Below, piece after piece: positions 1-8,479 of a stretch of DNA of 50,751 nt. The DNA is from an uncultured Pseudomonadota bacterium (GTDB taxonomy: Bacteria > Myxococcota_A > Bradymonadia > Bradymonadales > GCA-2716585): assembly GCA_937123825.1 (NCBI GenBank), contig CAKZKQ010000644.1:1-50751 (forward strand), in the 5' to 3' direction. Position 1 is the stretch's first letter. Each line of letters opens with the position of its first letter. A program made the position numbers and the translations under genes. Below the pieces are notes generated by a model, which was not told the DNA's origin, did not search any database, and saw only the letters and a program-made list of their open reading frames with translations.

Positions 1-2804
1 GGGGGGGCGGCAAAGGGGGGGGGGGGGGGGGCGGGGCGAGCGGCTGGGGGGAGGAAAGTGGGCAGCAGGATTTGTTCGAGGTCGAAGAAGAACTCGTCGC
101 GGGTGGGCAGGTCGTCGGCGCGCTCGATGGGCCAGAACCACAGGGCGCACCAGTAGTCCATGACCAGCCGCAGGCGACGGTAGGGGCCGGAGTTGCCGTC
201 GCCCTTGTTGAGGATCTGGCGGTCCCAGATCAGGTCTTTGTCGCGGTTGGTGGTGGGGCGCTGGTTGAGGTCGCCAAAGCTGTAGCCGTAGATCTGGATG
301 GGGTCGGCGGTCTGCTGGCGCGTGGTGGCCAGGATCTCGACGTGCAGCGCCCACAGTTCGTCGATGGCCTGCGAGAGGGCCTCCAACTGCTCCAACTCGT
401 AGGCGTCCAGCGGAGCGCAGAAGGCTTTGCGCCAGGCGTCGATGGCGGCGATCTGCTCGGCGGCCAGCCCTGGTTTGCCTTTTTTGCCTTTGACGACGGC
501 GTCTTTGTAGAGCGACATCCCGGCGTCGGGCAAGAGAAAGTGGTAGACGCTGCCTTTGGGGCGCTCGGTGCCCAGCGGGACGCGCGTGGGGACCTGCGAG
601 AGCCACATCTGGGCCTTTTGGCGGGCTTTGAGGTGCTTGGCCTCAAAAACCTGACGCCGCGCGCCCACCAGCGAGTTGCCCGCCGCCAACTGCATGCCAA
701 ACCAGGGCACAAAGGCGTCTCGGTCGGTGGAGAAGACGCTATTGAGCCACAGCGAGATCCCGCCAAGCTCCACCGCCACGGGGTTGAGGTCGACGCCGTA
801 GACGCTGTTGTCGGCCAGATACATCTTCACGCGCTGGCGCTCGTAGGCGTAGCGGTCGTGGGGGATGCCTCGGGCGGCCTGGGTCAGCCGCGCGCGCTCC
901 TGGGGGTCCTGGCAGTCCTCCAGCGCGGCCAGGGACTCGGCCTTGATCTCGGCCTGACGCACGCGCAGGTAGATGTCAGAGAGTTGGTTGATGGCCTCGT
1001 TCAAGAAGGCCGCCGAGCCCATGGCGGGCTCGCAGACGGTCAAGTGGAGCAACTGGTGGCCGGTGTACTTGATCTGGCCGTCGTCGTCTTCCAGCAGCGC
1101 CTTGAGGGCGTACTTGACCACGCAGCGCGTCAGCACCTCGGGGGTGTAGTAGGAGGCGCTGGTTTCGCGGTCGCGCCCAGAGAGGCGGTAGATGAAGGTG
1201 CCCTTGGGGTAGCGCTTGTGGCCACCTTTGGCGTCCAGAACGCGCTCGCGCTCGTCGTAGCGGGCCAGATCGTCCTGGGGGACAAAGTAGGCGGTCTCCA
1301 GCACGTCGTGGTGGCTGACCCCGGCGGGTTTAACCTCGTAGAGGTCGGTGTGGGCAAAAAATCCCCGGTAGGAGAGCAGCGCCTCGTAGACGGCCCCAAG
1401 CTGGTTGATGCCAAGCTGGGCGTAGGAGATCCGGCCCCGGCGCGACTTACGGCCTTTGGCGGGGCGAGTGAGGCTCATGAGGCGAATGACACGCTGGAGG
1501 ACGTGGTTGGGGAAGGTGACGCGCTCCAAGAGGCTGACCTTGTCGGGGTCAAAGAGGTCGGCCTTGAGCGGCCAGACCCGGAAGGTGTCGTGGAGGGAGG
1601 CGGCGTCGAGTTGGGTTTGGCTGTCGTCGACGTCAATGACCACGGTGCGGGGCTTGCCTTTGCGGACGGGGCCGGTGGCGTCGGGGTAGTCGTAGTATTC
1701 GCCAAAGATGAGGCCAAAGAGCAGGCGCAGGGAGCGGTCGATGTAGGCGCCGTTGCGGGCCTCTTCGGTCTGGAGGTCGACCATTTCAAGGTCGCGCAGG
1801 GACTCCAGGCTGTAGCCGCTGGCGTAGACGTCGGACTTCATGGGGACGTAGCCCAGCTCGGGGCGCGCCTCGACGTAGAAGAGAAAAAGCAGGCGGTACA
1901 TGTAGCGCAGGCACTCGGTGGTCAACTGCGCGGCCTTTTGGGGGCTGTAGAGGTCCTTTTGGCTGACGACTTTGTGATCCAGCAAGAGCCGGGCGGCGTG
2001 GTTGCCCAGCAGCTCGACAGCCTCGCGCAGGGCGTACTTCAGGTCGGTCGACACCCCAAAGGCGTGCTTGTGGGAGTTGTCGTCGAGGGTCTCCAGCAGC
2101 GAGACGCCCTCGGCGGGGACCACGCTGTGGCGGTCCAGCAGCGCGGCGGTGGCCTTAAGCCCGTCTTCCTCGGGCCGCCCCAGCAATTCCTCCCAGTCAA
2201 AACGCAGCAGCCGCTTCTCCGCCCATTTCCCTCGCTCCAGCAAAAGCGACTCGCCCTGCCCCATCAAAATCACAAAACGGGGGGCGTCGTCGGCGCCAAA
2301 GACCTCCTGGCCGATGATCTCTTCCAGGGGGCGCGCCAGCCACTGCGGCGAGGGCTCGGGGGTGAGCGGGCTGGGGGAGTGTCCGGCGTGGGCCAGCAGG
2401 TTGAGGGAGGGCGAGCACTGGAGGGGGGTGGGGGCGTCGTCGGTGGGGGTGTCGGTCCAGGCGGGGATGCACCAGACGGCGCCCTGGCCGTCGCGTTGGG
2501 CGACGCTCAGGATGGGCAGCGGGCCGTTTTCAAGCTCGCGGGCGGTCCACTCGACGGGGTAGTCCAGCGCCCGCAGGGTGCCTTCCCAGAGGGCGACCTG
2601 GGCCTCCAGGCGCGCGGCGGCGCCTCGGGGGGGCTGCTTGAGCAGGCGGAAGAAGGCCGACGAGAGGTCGCGCAGCGCCTTGACCGGGGCGCGGTTTTGC
2701 TGGCCCCAGCGCGCCCAGACGTCCTTGAGGTCGCCGGACATGACGGCGCTGAGGTAGTGCTGGGTGTAGAACTCGTTGCTGTTCTCAATGCCGATGAAGC
2801 TCAT
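1..2804 (-). CDS. drmMI: DISARM-type adenine-specific DNA methylase DrmMI, 3' end beyond the window
   Basis: The minus strand is open from an ATG at 2804 to the left edge, giving about 934 residues with no stop. It begins MSFIGIENSNEFYTQHY. An Eco57I/N6-adenine methylase SAM-binding motif, CEPAMGSAAFL, lies near residue 589, and a second motif, VYGVDLNPVAVELGG, near residue 667. The catalytic NPPY/W motif is not seen and should lie to the left of the window. The start is 4 bases after the helicase stop, so the two are co-transcribed. Known biology: in class 1 DISARM, drmMI follows drmD and precedes drmA, drmB and drmC, and it methylates host DNA to mark it as self. The last coding bases form a run of 17 C, giving a poly-proline tract; this may be a real linker or a contig-end artefact. 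An alternative is a type IIG or BREX-like methylase, but the helicase partner favours DISARM. Confidence 0.78.
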   Translation of the reverse strand, partial: MSFIGIENSNEFYTQHYLSAVMSGDLKDVWARWGQQNRAPVKALRDLSSAFFRLLKQPPRGAAARLEAQVALWEGTLRALDYPVEWTARELENGPLPILSVAQRDGQGAVWCIPAWTDTPTDDAPTPLQCSPSLNLLAHAGHSPSPLTPEPSPQWLARPLEEIIGQEVFGADDAPRFVILMGQGESLLLERGKWAEKRLLRFDWEELLGRPEEDGLKATAALLDRHSVVPAEGVSLLETLDDNSHKHAFGVSTDLKYALREAVELLGNHAARLLLDHKVVSQKDLYSPQKAAQLTTECLRYMYRLLFLFYVEARPELGYVPMKSDVYASGYSLESLRDLEMVDLQTEEARNGAYIDRSLRLLFGLIFGEYYDYPDATGPVRKGKPRTVVIDVDDSQTQLDAASLHDTFRVWPLKADLFDPDKVSLLERVTFPNHVLQRVIRLMSLTRPAKGRKSRRGRISYAQLGINQLGAVYEALLSYRGFFAHTDLYEVKPAGVSHHDVLETAYFVPQDDLARYDERERVLDAKGGHKRYPKGTFIYRLSGRDRETSASYYTPEVLTRCVVKYALKALLEDDDGQIKYTGHQLLHLTVCEPAMGSAAFLNEAINQLSDIYLRVRQAEIKAESLAALEDCQDPQERARLTQAARGIPHDRYAYERQRVKMYLADNSVYGVDLNPVAVELGGISLWLNSVFSTDRDAFVPWFGMQLAAGNSLVGARRQVFEAKHLKARQKAQMWLSQVPTRVPLGTERPKGSVYHFLLPDAGMSLYKDAVVKGKKGKPGLAAEQIAAIDAWRKAFCAPLDAYELEQLEALSQAIDELWALHVEILATTRQQTADPIQIYGYSFGDLNQRPTTNRDKDLIWDRQILNKGDGNSGPYRRLRLVMDYWCALWFWPIERADDLPTRDEFFFDLEQILLPTFLPPAARPAPPPPPFAAP

Positions 2805-2808
2805 GGGC

Positions 2809-5796
2809 TCAGGCTCCGGTGGGGCGGACAGAGGGGACCAGGGCGGCGATGACCTGGATGAAGGGTTCGGGCTCGGTGGTCATGGTGTCTTTGACCCAGC
2901 GCTGGTGCTCGGCAAAGATCCGCTCAAAGCGCTCGACGTCGCGCCGGGCCTTGTCGGCAGCGCGGGTGCTGGACCCGACGCGGGCCTGGAGGGCGGCCAG
3001 CTTCTGGGTGCGCAGCTGGGCCAGCCGCTCGGTGTGGTGGGCCAACTGCCCCTCCAGCGTGCTGGCAAAGCCCTGCTGGCGCTGAACCATCTGCTGACGC
3101 GCCTCTTTGACGGCCTCTGGGATGAGGGCCTGGAGGGTGTTTATCTGGGCTTCGAGCGCCTGCGGGTCAAGCTCGCGGCTGACCAACTCGTCGGCGCCCA
3201 GACCCACGGCGCGCACAAAGTCCTGAAAGTCTTCGACGCGGGCCACCTGCGGGCCGTCAAACCAGACCGCGTACCACTGGTGCAGGACGGGTTGGCTGCG
3301 GCGGTTGGGGACCAGGGCGGACATGACCATGACCGACTGACCCGGCCCCAGGCCCTGGTCCAGGTGGAGCAACGGCGCACTGTGACGCCCCAACGCCCCG
3401 CTCATGTGGTCGGCCACCCAGCCCATCACCGGGTGCAGCGGCCACAGGTAGTGCAGCGCGGGCCACTGGCCCTCCTGACCGCGGGTGCGCTTGATGTCCT
3501 CTTGAATTTTGTCGGGATCGGCGCAGAGCAACAAGAGGTCGTCGGCAGGGATGACCTCGCGGTCCACGGCCCGCACCAGGCGGCGGCGCAGGTTGGGGGT
3601 CAGTGTCAACTCCACGCGCCGCTGGGACGGATCGGCGTCAAAAGACACCGCCTTGTGCTGACGCATCAACCCAAGGGCCTGGACCAGATAGTCGTAGTCG
3701 GACTCAAAGAGCGACACCCTGCTGGCGGTCTCGACCACCGCCCCCGCGTCCACCGCCCCGCCCTGCCCTGCGCCCTCCTGGCCGTCCTCCTCAAAGAGCG
3801 ACCCAAAGAGGTCCGAGGTGTCCACGTCCCCCTCATCGTCCTCGCCAAAGAGGGCGTCATTAAAGAGGTCGCTCATAAAGTCGTCCACGTCGCCCGAGGC
3901 CATCGCGGCGGCGGTCATCTCCTCTTGCTCCTCGACGGTGTGCCCGCCAAAGGCGCACGGGTCGCCGATGTTCTTCTGGACCTGCTCGTCCTTCTCGATG
4001 AGCACGTCGAGCACGCGCTTGTCGCCCTCGATCTTGTCATTGTCCGAGGTCGTCAGCAGGTAGACCAGGTGGGGCCGGTGGGTTTGGCCGTAGCGGTCGA
4101 CGCGCCCGTTGCGCTGCTGGAAGACCATCAGCGACCAGGGGATGTCAAAGTGGATCATCTTGTGGGAGAGGTAGTGGAGGTTGATCCCCTCCGAGGCCAC
4201 GTCCGAGGCCACCAAGATCCTGACCTTGGCCTTGTCGCGCCCAAAGGCCTCCACCACCTGCTGCTGCTCCACGTCGCTCATCGAGCCGTCCAGCGCCAAG
4301 ATCTGGTCCTTGCCCACATCCTGACGCCCATAACCGCCCCACCTCAGCCCCAAAAACGCGCTCAAGTGCTCGCCCAGGAACTTCAGCGTCTCAATCCGCT
4401 CGGTAAAGATCACCAAACGGTCATCCTTTCGGCTGGCCTTCCACTTAAAGCGCTTCTTGATGACCGCCAACAACTCCTGAAACTTGGCAAAGTCCTCGGC
4501 CTGGACGGCCTCCAGGCGCTCCAAAAACGCCTCCAGCGCCGCCGCATCGGCCCGCATGGCCTGCGCCGTGGCTCCGCCGCCACCTGCGCCGGACGGCTCT
4601 TGCTCGCGGCGCTCGATCCGCTTGGCCAGCTTGCGCAGGCGCTCGCGGACGGTCTGGGCGCAGGCTGCGGGGCTGGAGAGCAGCGCCTTCTCCAGAGCGG
4701 TCTTAAAGAGGTGCTGGCCGCCGCGCTGGTCCAGGGCCTTGAAGTCCAGGGAGGCGAAGGCGGCGTAGGCGGCCTCTTCGGGTGCGCTGGCCTGGGCGTA
4801 GACCTTCTCGATGACGCGCTCGGGAAAGTTGCGGGCCAGCTCGTGCACGACGTCCTTCTTAAAACGGCGCACAAAGAGGTGGGCGACCTCCTGGGGCTTG
4901 TAACGCTCTTCGTCGGCGATGGCCGTGGGGTCGAGCATGTTCATCAGGCTGGCAAACGAGCGGGCGCGGCCATCGTGGGGCGTGGCCGAGAGCATCAGCA
5001 GCGCGTCCGAGCGCGTCGCCAGCAAGTCCGCCAGCCGCGCGCGCTGCGAGCGCCGCCCCTTGCCTCGGTGGGCCACGTTGTGGGCCTCGTCGATGACGAT
5101 CACATCCCAGCGCGCCTGCTCCAGGTGGCGCGCAAAGGCGTTGTTCTGCTTGAGGGTGTCGATGGAGATGATGGCGCGGTCAAAATGGTGAAAGGGGTTG
5201 TGGTGCGTAGGGATCTGGGCCCGAATCCGCTGCAACCCCACCGAGTCCAGCCGCACCAGCCCAATCCCAAAGCGCCCCCAGAACTCCTTCTGGAGTTGAC
5301 CGAGCATGCTCTTGACGCCCACCACCAAGATCCGCCGCCCCCGGCCTCTGGCGATCAGCTCCGAGAGCACGATCCCCGCCTCCAGCGTCTTACCGAGCCC
5401 CACAGCGTCGGCGATCAACATCCTCTGCCGGGGTTGGGCCAGGATCTGCGCCGCCGGGCGCAGTTGGTAGTCCATGACGTCCATGGCGGCGCGGTGGCCG
5501 ATGTGCAAACGGTTGTCCGTGGGGGCGATTCGCCGCAGCATGCTCTCCATGTAAAGGAGCGAGAGCCGGTAGCCCCCCGAGGTGTCGGGCACGATCCGCG
5601 TCTCTTCGGGGCGCAAAACCCGCACGTCGCGCTCGTATTCGGTCAGGAAGGTCGCGGCCTTGTCCCGCACAAGCTCCGAAAGTCCCACCACACGCAGCGC
5701 CTTGCCGCCGCTGGAGGTGTCGTCCACGCGCTCCACGCGCCACACCTCATCCCGGACCTCCACATGCGCCCCCGGCGCAAACTGTGCCTCAGCCAC
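2809..5796 (-). CDS. drmD: DISARM-type SNF2-like helicase DrmD
   Basis: The protein is a superfamily 2 helicase of 995 residues. Motif I is DAVGLGKTLEAGI near residue 90, the DEAH box is VIVIDEAHNVAHRG, and motif III is LMLSATPHDG. The C-terminal RecA lobe has SDVASEGINLH and QQRNGRVDRYGQ (motifs V and VI). An acidic stretch follows the second lobe, and the C-terminus is rich in Gln and Arg and probably helical. Known biology: drmD is the class 1 DISARM helicase, and the next gene is its methylase. The longest frame starts at a GTG at 5802, directly against a GGAGG box. The second GTG at 5796 gives a 6-base spacing and is chosen here. Related SNF2 proteins occur in other defence islands, so the exact DISARM label rests on the pairing with drmMI. 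Confidence 0.8.
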   Translation of the reverse strand: MAEAQFAPGAHVEVRDEVWRVERVDDTSSGGKALRVVGLSELVRDKAATFLTEYERDVRVLRPEETRIVPDTSGGYRLSLLYMESMLRRIAPTDNRLHIGHRAAMDVMDYQLRPAAQILAQPRQRMLIADAVGLGKTLEAGIVLSELIARGRGRRILVVGVKSMLGQLQKEFWGRFGIGLVRLDSVGLQRIRAQIPTHHNPFHHFDRAIISIDTLKQNNAFARHLEQARWDVIVIDEAHNVAHRGKGRRSQRARLADLLATRSDALLMLSATPHDGRARSFASLMNMLDPTAIADEERYKPQEVAHLFVRRFKKDVVHELARNFPERVIEKVYAQASAPEEAAYAAFASLDFKALDQRGGQHLFKTALEKALLSSPAACAQTVRERLRKLAKRIERREQEPSGAGGGGATAQAMRADAAALEAFLERLEAVQAEDFAKFQELLAVIKKRFKWKASRKDDRLVIFTERIETLKFLGEHLSAFLGLRWGGYGRQDVGKDQILALDGSMSDVEQQQVVEAFGRDKAKVRILVASDVASEGINLHYLSHKMIHFDIPWSLMVFQQRNGRVDRYGQTHRPHLVYLLTTSDNDKIEGDKRVLDVLIEKDEQVQKNIGDPCAFGGHTVEEQEEMTAAAMASGDVDDFMSDLFNDALFGEDDEGDVDTSDLFGSLFEEDGQEGAGQGGAVDAGAVVETASRVSLFESDYDYLVQALGLMRQHKAVSFDADPSQRRVELTLTPNLRRRLVRAVDREVIPADDLLLLCADPDKIQEDIKRTRGQEGQWPALHYLWPLHPVMGWVADHMSGALGRHSAPLLHLDQGLGPGQSVMVMSALVPNRRSQPVLHQWYAVWFDGPQVARVEDFQDFVRAVGLGADELVSRELDPQALEAQINTLQALIPEAVKEARQQMVQRQQGFASTLEGQLAHHTERLAQLRTQKLAALQARVGSSTRAADKARRDVERFERIFAEHQRWVKDTMTTEPEPFIQVIAALVPSVRPTGA

Positions 5797-5990
5797 CGTC
5801 ACCCTCCGCCCACAACAATCCTGAAAACAACCGCCACAGTCATACCTTTAAACCTGCCCTCTCTTCAAGAACAAGATTTCAAGGCCCATACAGACTTCTG
5901 GCCAGGGGCAGTTGTTTTGGGTGGGCGGGGAGGTCAGTTCAGACTCAATCTGAGCGCAGCGTGTCTCAACAGGCCAAAGGATGGTTTGGG

Positions 5991-6533
5991 TTAAGGGTGA
6001 CTTTCAGCTTTCCCAAGTTCTTGCACAACCCAGTTCTGAAGACCATCTCGCTCATGTTGGGGGAGCTCGCATTCATTGTTGACTTCAAGCAACATTTTTC
6101 TGATCTCCCTCACCCTGACACGGATTCGTGGAAAGCCATCCACCCCCGGTCCGTTGCGGAGGGCTTGTACGGTTGCAGTCGCCAAGCGCTCGACTTCCTC
6201 TTCGCTATGGAGGTGCAAGAGGTAATGGTGATGTTTGATGCAATCAAAGGATTGACGAGCGTCTGATTGTTCCACCTTGAAGCCATGCTTTTTGAGCCAT
6301 TCAAGTGGAAAAGCCAAAAAGTCCCGTTGGTCTAAACGCTTGGCTTTGGCCGCAACGCCCACCAGAACAAACCTCCGAACATCGGGTCTGACATCCCATA
6401 AAGATGTCTTTCCCTGATCTTTCTCGCGCGGTCGCAGGTTCTTCTTCAGCGCATTGATAAGTTCATGATCTGAGCGCTCAAGGCGCTTGAGCGGATTTGG
6501 GTTGACCCCAAACCTGGCAAGGAGGAGCATCAT
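5991..6533 (-). CDS. Hypothetical protein, third gene of the cassette upstream of DISARM
   Basis: This encodes 180 residues of a family I do not recognise. It is mixed alpha/beta, with no signal peptide or membrane segment, and is rich in Arg, Lys and His (for example a KHHHYLLHLH stretch in the middle). The ATG overlaps the stop of the preceding gene in an ATGA, so translation is probably coupled. G+C is visibly lower than in the DISARM genes, which suggests a separate origin. About 190 bases separate its stop from the drmD start, with no obvious terminator, so read-through into drmD is possible. A defence role is inferred from position only. Confidence 0.75.
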   Translation of the reverse strand: MMLLLARFGVNPNPLKRLERSDHELINALKKNLRPREKDQGKTSLWDVRPDVRRFVLVGVAAKAKRLDQRDFLAFPLEWLKKHGFKVEQSDARQSFDCIKHHHYLLHLHSEEEVERLATATVQALRNGPGVDGFPRIRVRVREIRKMLLEVNNECELPQHERDGLQNWVVQELGKAESHP

Positions 6534-7222
6534 GCATACTCCCCACGGCGCTCAAGCTCATCCTCCGCAGCTTCTCTGACCACAACGTCTTTGTCATTGA
6601 GGAAGAGTTTTAAAGTCGACACAACTTCTCCCCTCTCAACACGCCCAAGTCCGTACACAACCCCCTCTCGGATCATGGGGTCATCATGGCGAACCATATT
6701 TCGAAATTGGTTGCTGAGTGTTCGATTTCCCTGGAGGAGCCGCTCTACATGGGCTTGGGTGACCAAAGATGCCGCCAACAAACGCAAGTCACGGATGTCT
6801 TCATCACCCAACGCAAAGTCAGCGGTCAGCACAGGGTGAAGGCGAACGGTATGCAACGCTGCATCGCGAAGCACATCGGCTTCGGAAGGGTCATCGCAGC
6901 AAAAGTATTCATTGAGTTGTTTGATAAAGAGCTTCGTAACTGCTGCTTGATCAAGCACTGCGACACGCTCTTCGGCGCGAACAGACGCTTGTGTTTCTCC
7001 TACAGCGCAAATGGCGGCATTTATGGGGCTGAAATCAACAGATTGAGCAGCAACTGGCGCAGCAATGGCCATGGTGGTGACCGCAGCTGCAAAGGTCTTG
7101 CGTGATTGACTGAGAGCCCCCCTGAGAGCCTCATACTCAACACTTCCCCCTTGATTGGCATGAGTCATCTTATCAATGGGGTTGGTCAACTGCCCGCCGT
7201 AACTGTGTCGAACCTCATTCAT
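6530..7222 (-). CDS. HEAT-like repeat protein, second gene of the cassette upstream of DISARM
   Basis: This encodes 230 residues. The C-terminal 80 residues look like HEAT or PBS-lyase helical repeats: MIREGVVYGLGRVERGEV is followed by a second helix pair ending VVVREAAEDELERRG. Such repeats bind proteins or nucleic acids. Residues about 40-60 contain a hydrophobic alanine-rich stretch (TFAAAVTTMAIAAPVAAQ). This could be a membrane helix or an internal, poorly placed signal-like segment, and it would be unusual so far from the N-terminus. The gene overlaps both neighbours by 4 bases (ATGA), so the three proteins are probably made in a fixed ratio. No catalytic motif is visible. The function is unknown. 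Confidence 0.75.
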   Translation of the reverse strand: MNEVRHSYGGQLTNPIDKMTHANQGGSVEYEALRGALSQSRKTFAAAVTTMAIAAPVAAQSVDFSPINAAICAVGETQASVRAEERVAVLDQAAVTKLFIKQLNEYFCCDDPSEADVLRDAALHTVRLHPVLTADFALGDEDIRDLRLLAASLVTQAHVERLLQGNRTLSNQFRNMVRHDDPMIREGVVYGLGRVERGEVVSTLKLFLNDKDVVVREAAEDELERRGEYA

Positions 7223-7836
7223 TTCAAAGCCTCCTCCAACTCTTGTGTGACGCTGCTACTATTCACAGAGTAGAGTTCCTTCATAAGCCCTAGCAGATAT
7301 CCCAACGGCAGACTGATACTCACCACAGGCTCCACGTCCTGTGGTGTCAAATCGTCTTGGGCCGTCTGCCGTTCATGCACTGTAAATGGCGCAATGTAAT
7401 AGAAGAGAATCTCAGCATCCTCAAGGGCTCGACCAGATATCAATACCGTCGCTGACACATGAGCCAGTCTCTCCATGGGGGGCTGCTTGACGCTATCAGT
7501 GCTCCCAAGACATGCCTCCACCCCGTGCTTTTGCGCAAACTCTTGCGTGCTGTTGTAAAACCTCAATGTCCCCGGCTCGTGGAGCCAACGCAATACATTG
7601 GATTTGGCGACATGGACGATCATGCCAGCAACAAGCGCAGGACAATTTTGACCTGTAGCAATACCTTGTTGACCAAACACAAAACGAACATGACCATTGT
7701 CAATATCGACAGCGACCCAATCCGCAGTCATCTTTTGGATGGGTCTACCCGGGAGTTGGAAAGAGTGTATCCGGGGTTTTGAGCGCTCTTGCCTTCGCTT
7801 ATCTGCCCGATTTGGCTTACGGCGTTGTGTTGTCAT
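7219..7836 (-). CDS. Hypothetical protein, first gene of the cassette upstream of DISARM
   Basis: This encodes 205 residues starting with a strongly basic tail (MTTQRRKPNRADKRRQERSK). A mostly beta-strand protein follows, with a conserved-looking ADWVAVDIDNGHVRFVFGQ segment and a C-terminal helix after ISLPLGYLLGLMKEL. A ribosome binding site, AAGGTGAG, precedes the ATG. The layout of two short beta units, each ending in a helix, is faintly like DUF3467-type proteins, but I would not assign it. The gene leads the three-gene overlapping unit, and its promoter should lie in the 7837-8000 region. Codon use and lower G+C match the two genes below it, not the rest of the window. Confidence 0.72.
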   Translation of the reverse strand: MTTQRRKPNRADKRRQERSKPRIHSFQLPGRPIQKMTADWVAVDIDNGHVRFVFGQQGIATGQNCPALVAGMIVHVAKSNVLRWLHEPGTLRFYNSTQEFAQKHGVEACLGSTDSVKQPPMERLAHVSATVLISGRALEDAEILFYYIAPFTVHERQTAQDDLTPQDVEPVVSISLPLGYLLGLMKELYSVNSSSVTQELEEALK

Positions 7837-8255
7837 TTACTCACCTTGTCCAACAACATCCCATTGCTTGGTTCTTGTAACTCGCCATCCATCAAGGCGC
7901 AACACCCAAATCAAGGCAAAGCCCGACCCTGCTGCCCCAATCGCCAAATATAGCAGCAATCCTTAACGTCACCGCTGCTTTCCTCCTCCATAAACCCCAA
8001 TGCAAACACATTCGTTTCCGAAAGCGACAATGGGCGCGCTCATTCTCTGCGGTGCAGCATACCAGCGCAACGCCGCTGTGGCCCAACGCCTGACCCACAC
8101 AAGATCTGCACCTTTAAAGGCGGCTCCAGCAAACCGCATGGCGTTGCCAGCGCCCTGCAACTGCTCAACCAGCGTTTCACAGCACCACTGTCAGCGGCCG
8201 CTGGCACCCACTGGCCGTACGCTGGCAACGCTGCCCCAGCGCGCTGGCGTGCTCC

Positions 8256-8280
8256 ACACTGACGCTGGCAGCGTCAGTGT
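8256..8280. promoter_or_regulatory. Perfect 11-bp inverted repeat in a divergent promoter region
   Basis: ACACTGACGCT at 8256-8266 is followed by a 3-base loop and its exact complement at 8270-8280. There is no T-run on either strand, so an intrinsic terminator is unlikely. The position between two divergent transcription units fits a repressor operator, although a cruciform or an RNA hairpin is also possible. Confidence 0.5.
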
Positions 8281-8334
8281 TCCCGTGGACTCGACCCTCA
8301 AGCCATAAGGCCTCTCCTTATTGCGAAAAGAGGA

Positions 8335-8363
8335 TTGACACCTGCATAATGCCATCGCATATT
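8335..8363 (+). promoter_or_regulatory. Candidate sigma-70 promoter for the gene at 8480
   Basis: A perfect TTGACA at 8335-8340 is followed after 17 bases by CATATT, a 4/6 match to the -10 consensus. It lies about 115 bases upstream of the chosen start and 55 bases downstream of the hairpin at 8256. Confidence 0.4.
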
Positions 8364-8479
8364 CAACCTTGCTGTTTTGCAGTGGTCCCCCAAATGAGTC
8401 ACCCCCGCGATGGGGGTGGTCAGCGAAAGAGTTGGCGCAGCAGGCCAGTGGGCTCTGTTGGGCAAGGTGGAGTTTTGTC

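Larger units (their letters stand above)
7837..8479. other. Divergent intergenic region, about 640 bases
   Basis: No credible gene is seen on either strand. The stretch separates the minus-strand cassette from the plus-strand gene at 8480. It holds an 11-bp perfect hairpin (8256-8280) and a promoter-like pair at 8335-8363, both listed separately. Confidence 0.6.

Noticed and set aside
72..2852. Plus-strand 926-residue frame rich in Val, Gly and Leu opposite the methylase
   Set aside because: It is the antisense shadow of the methylase gene; the minus frame has real SAM-binding motifs and a coupled start.
2776..5994. Plus-strand 1072-residue frame opposite the helicase
   Set aside because: The minus-strand frame holds all helicase motifs; the plus frame has no recognisable domain.
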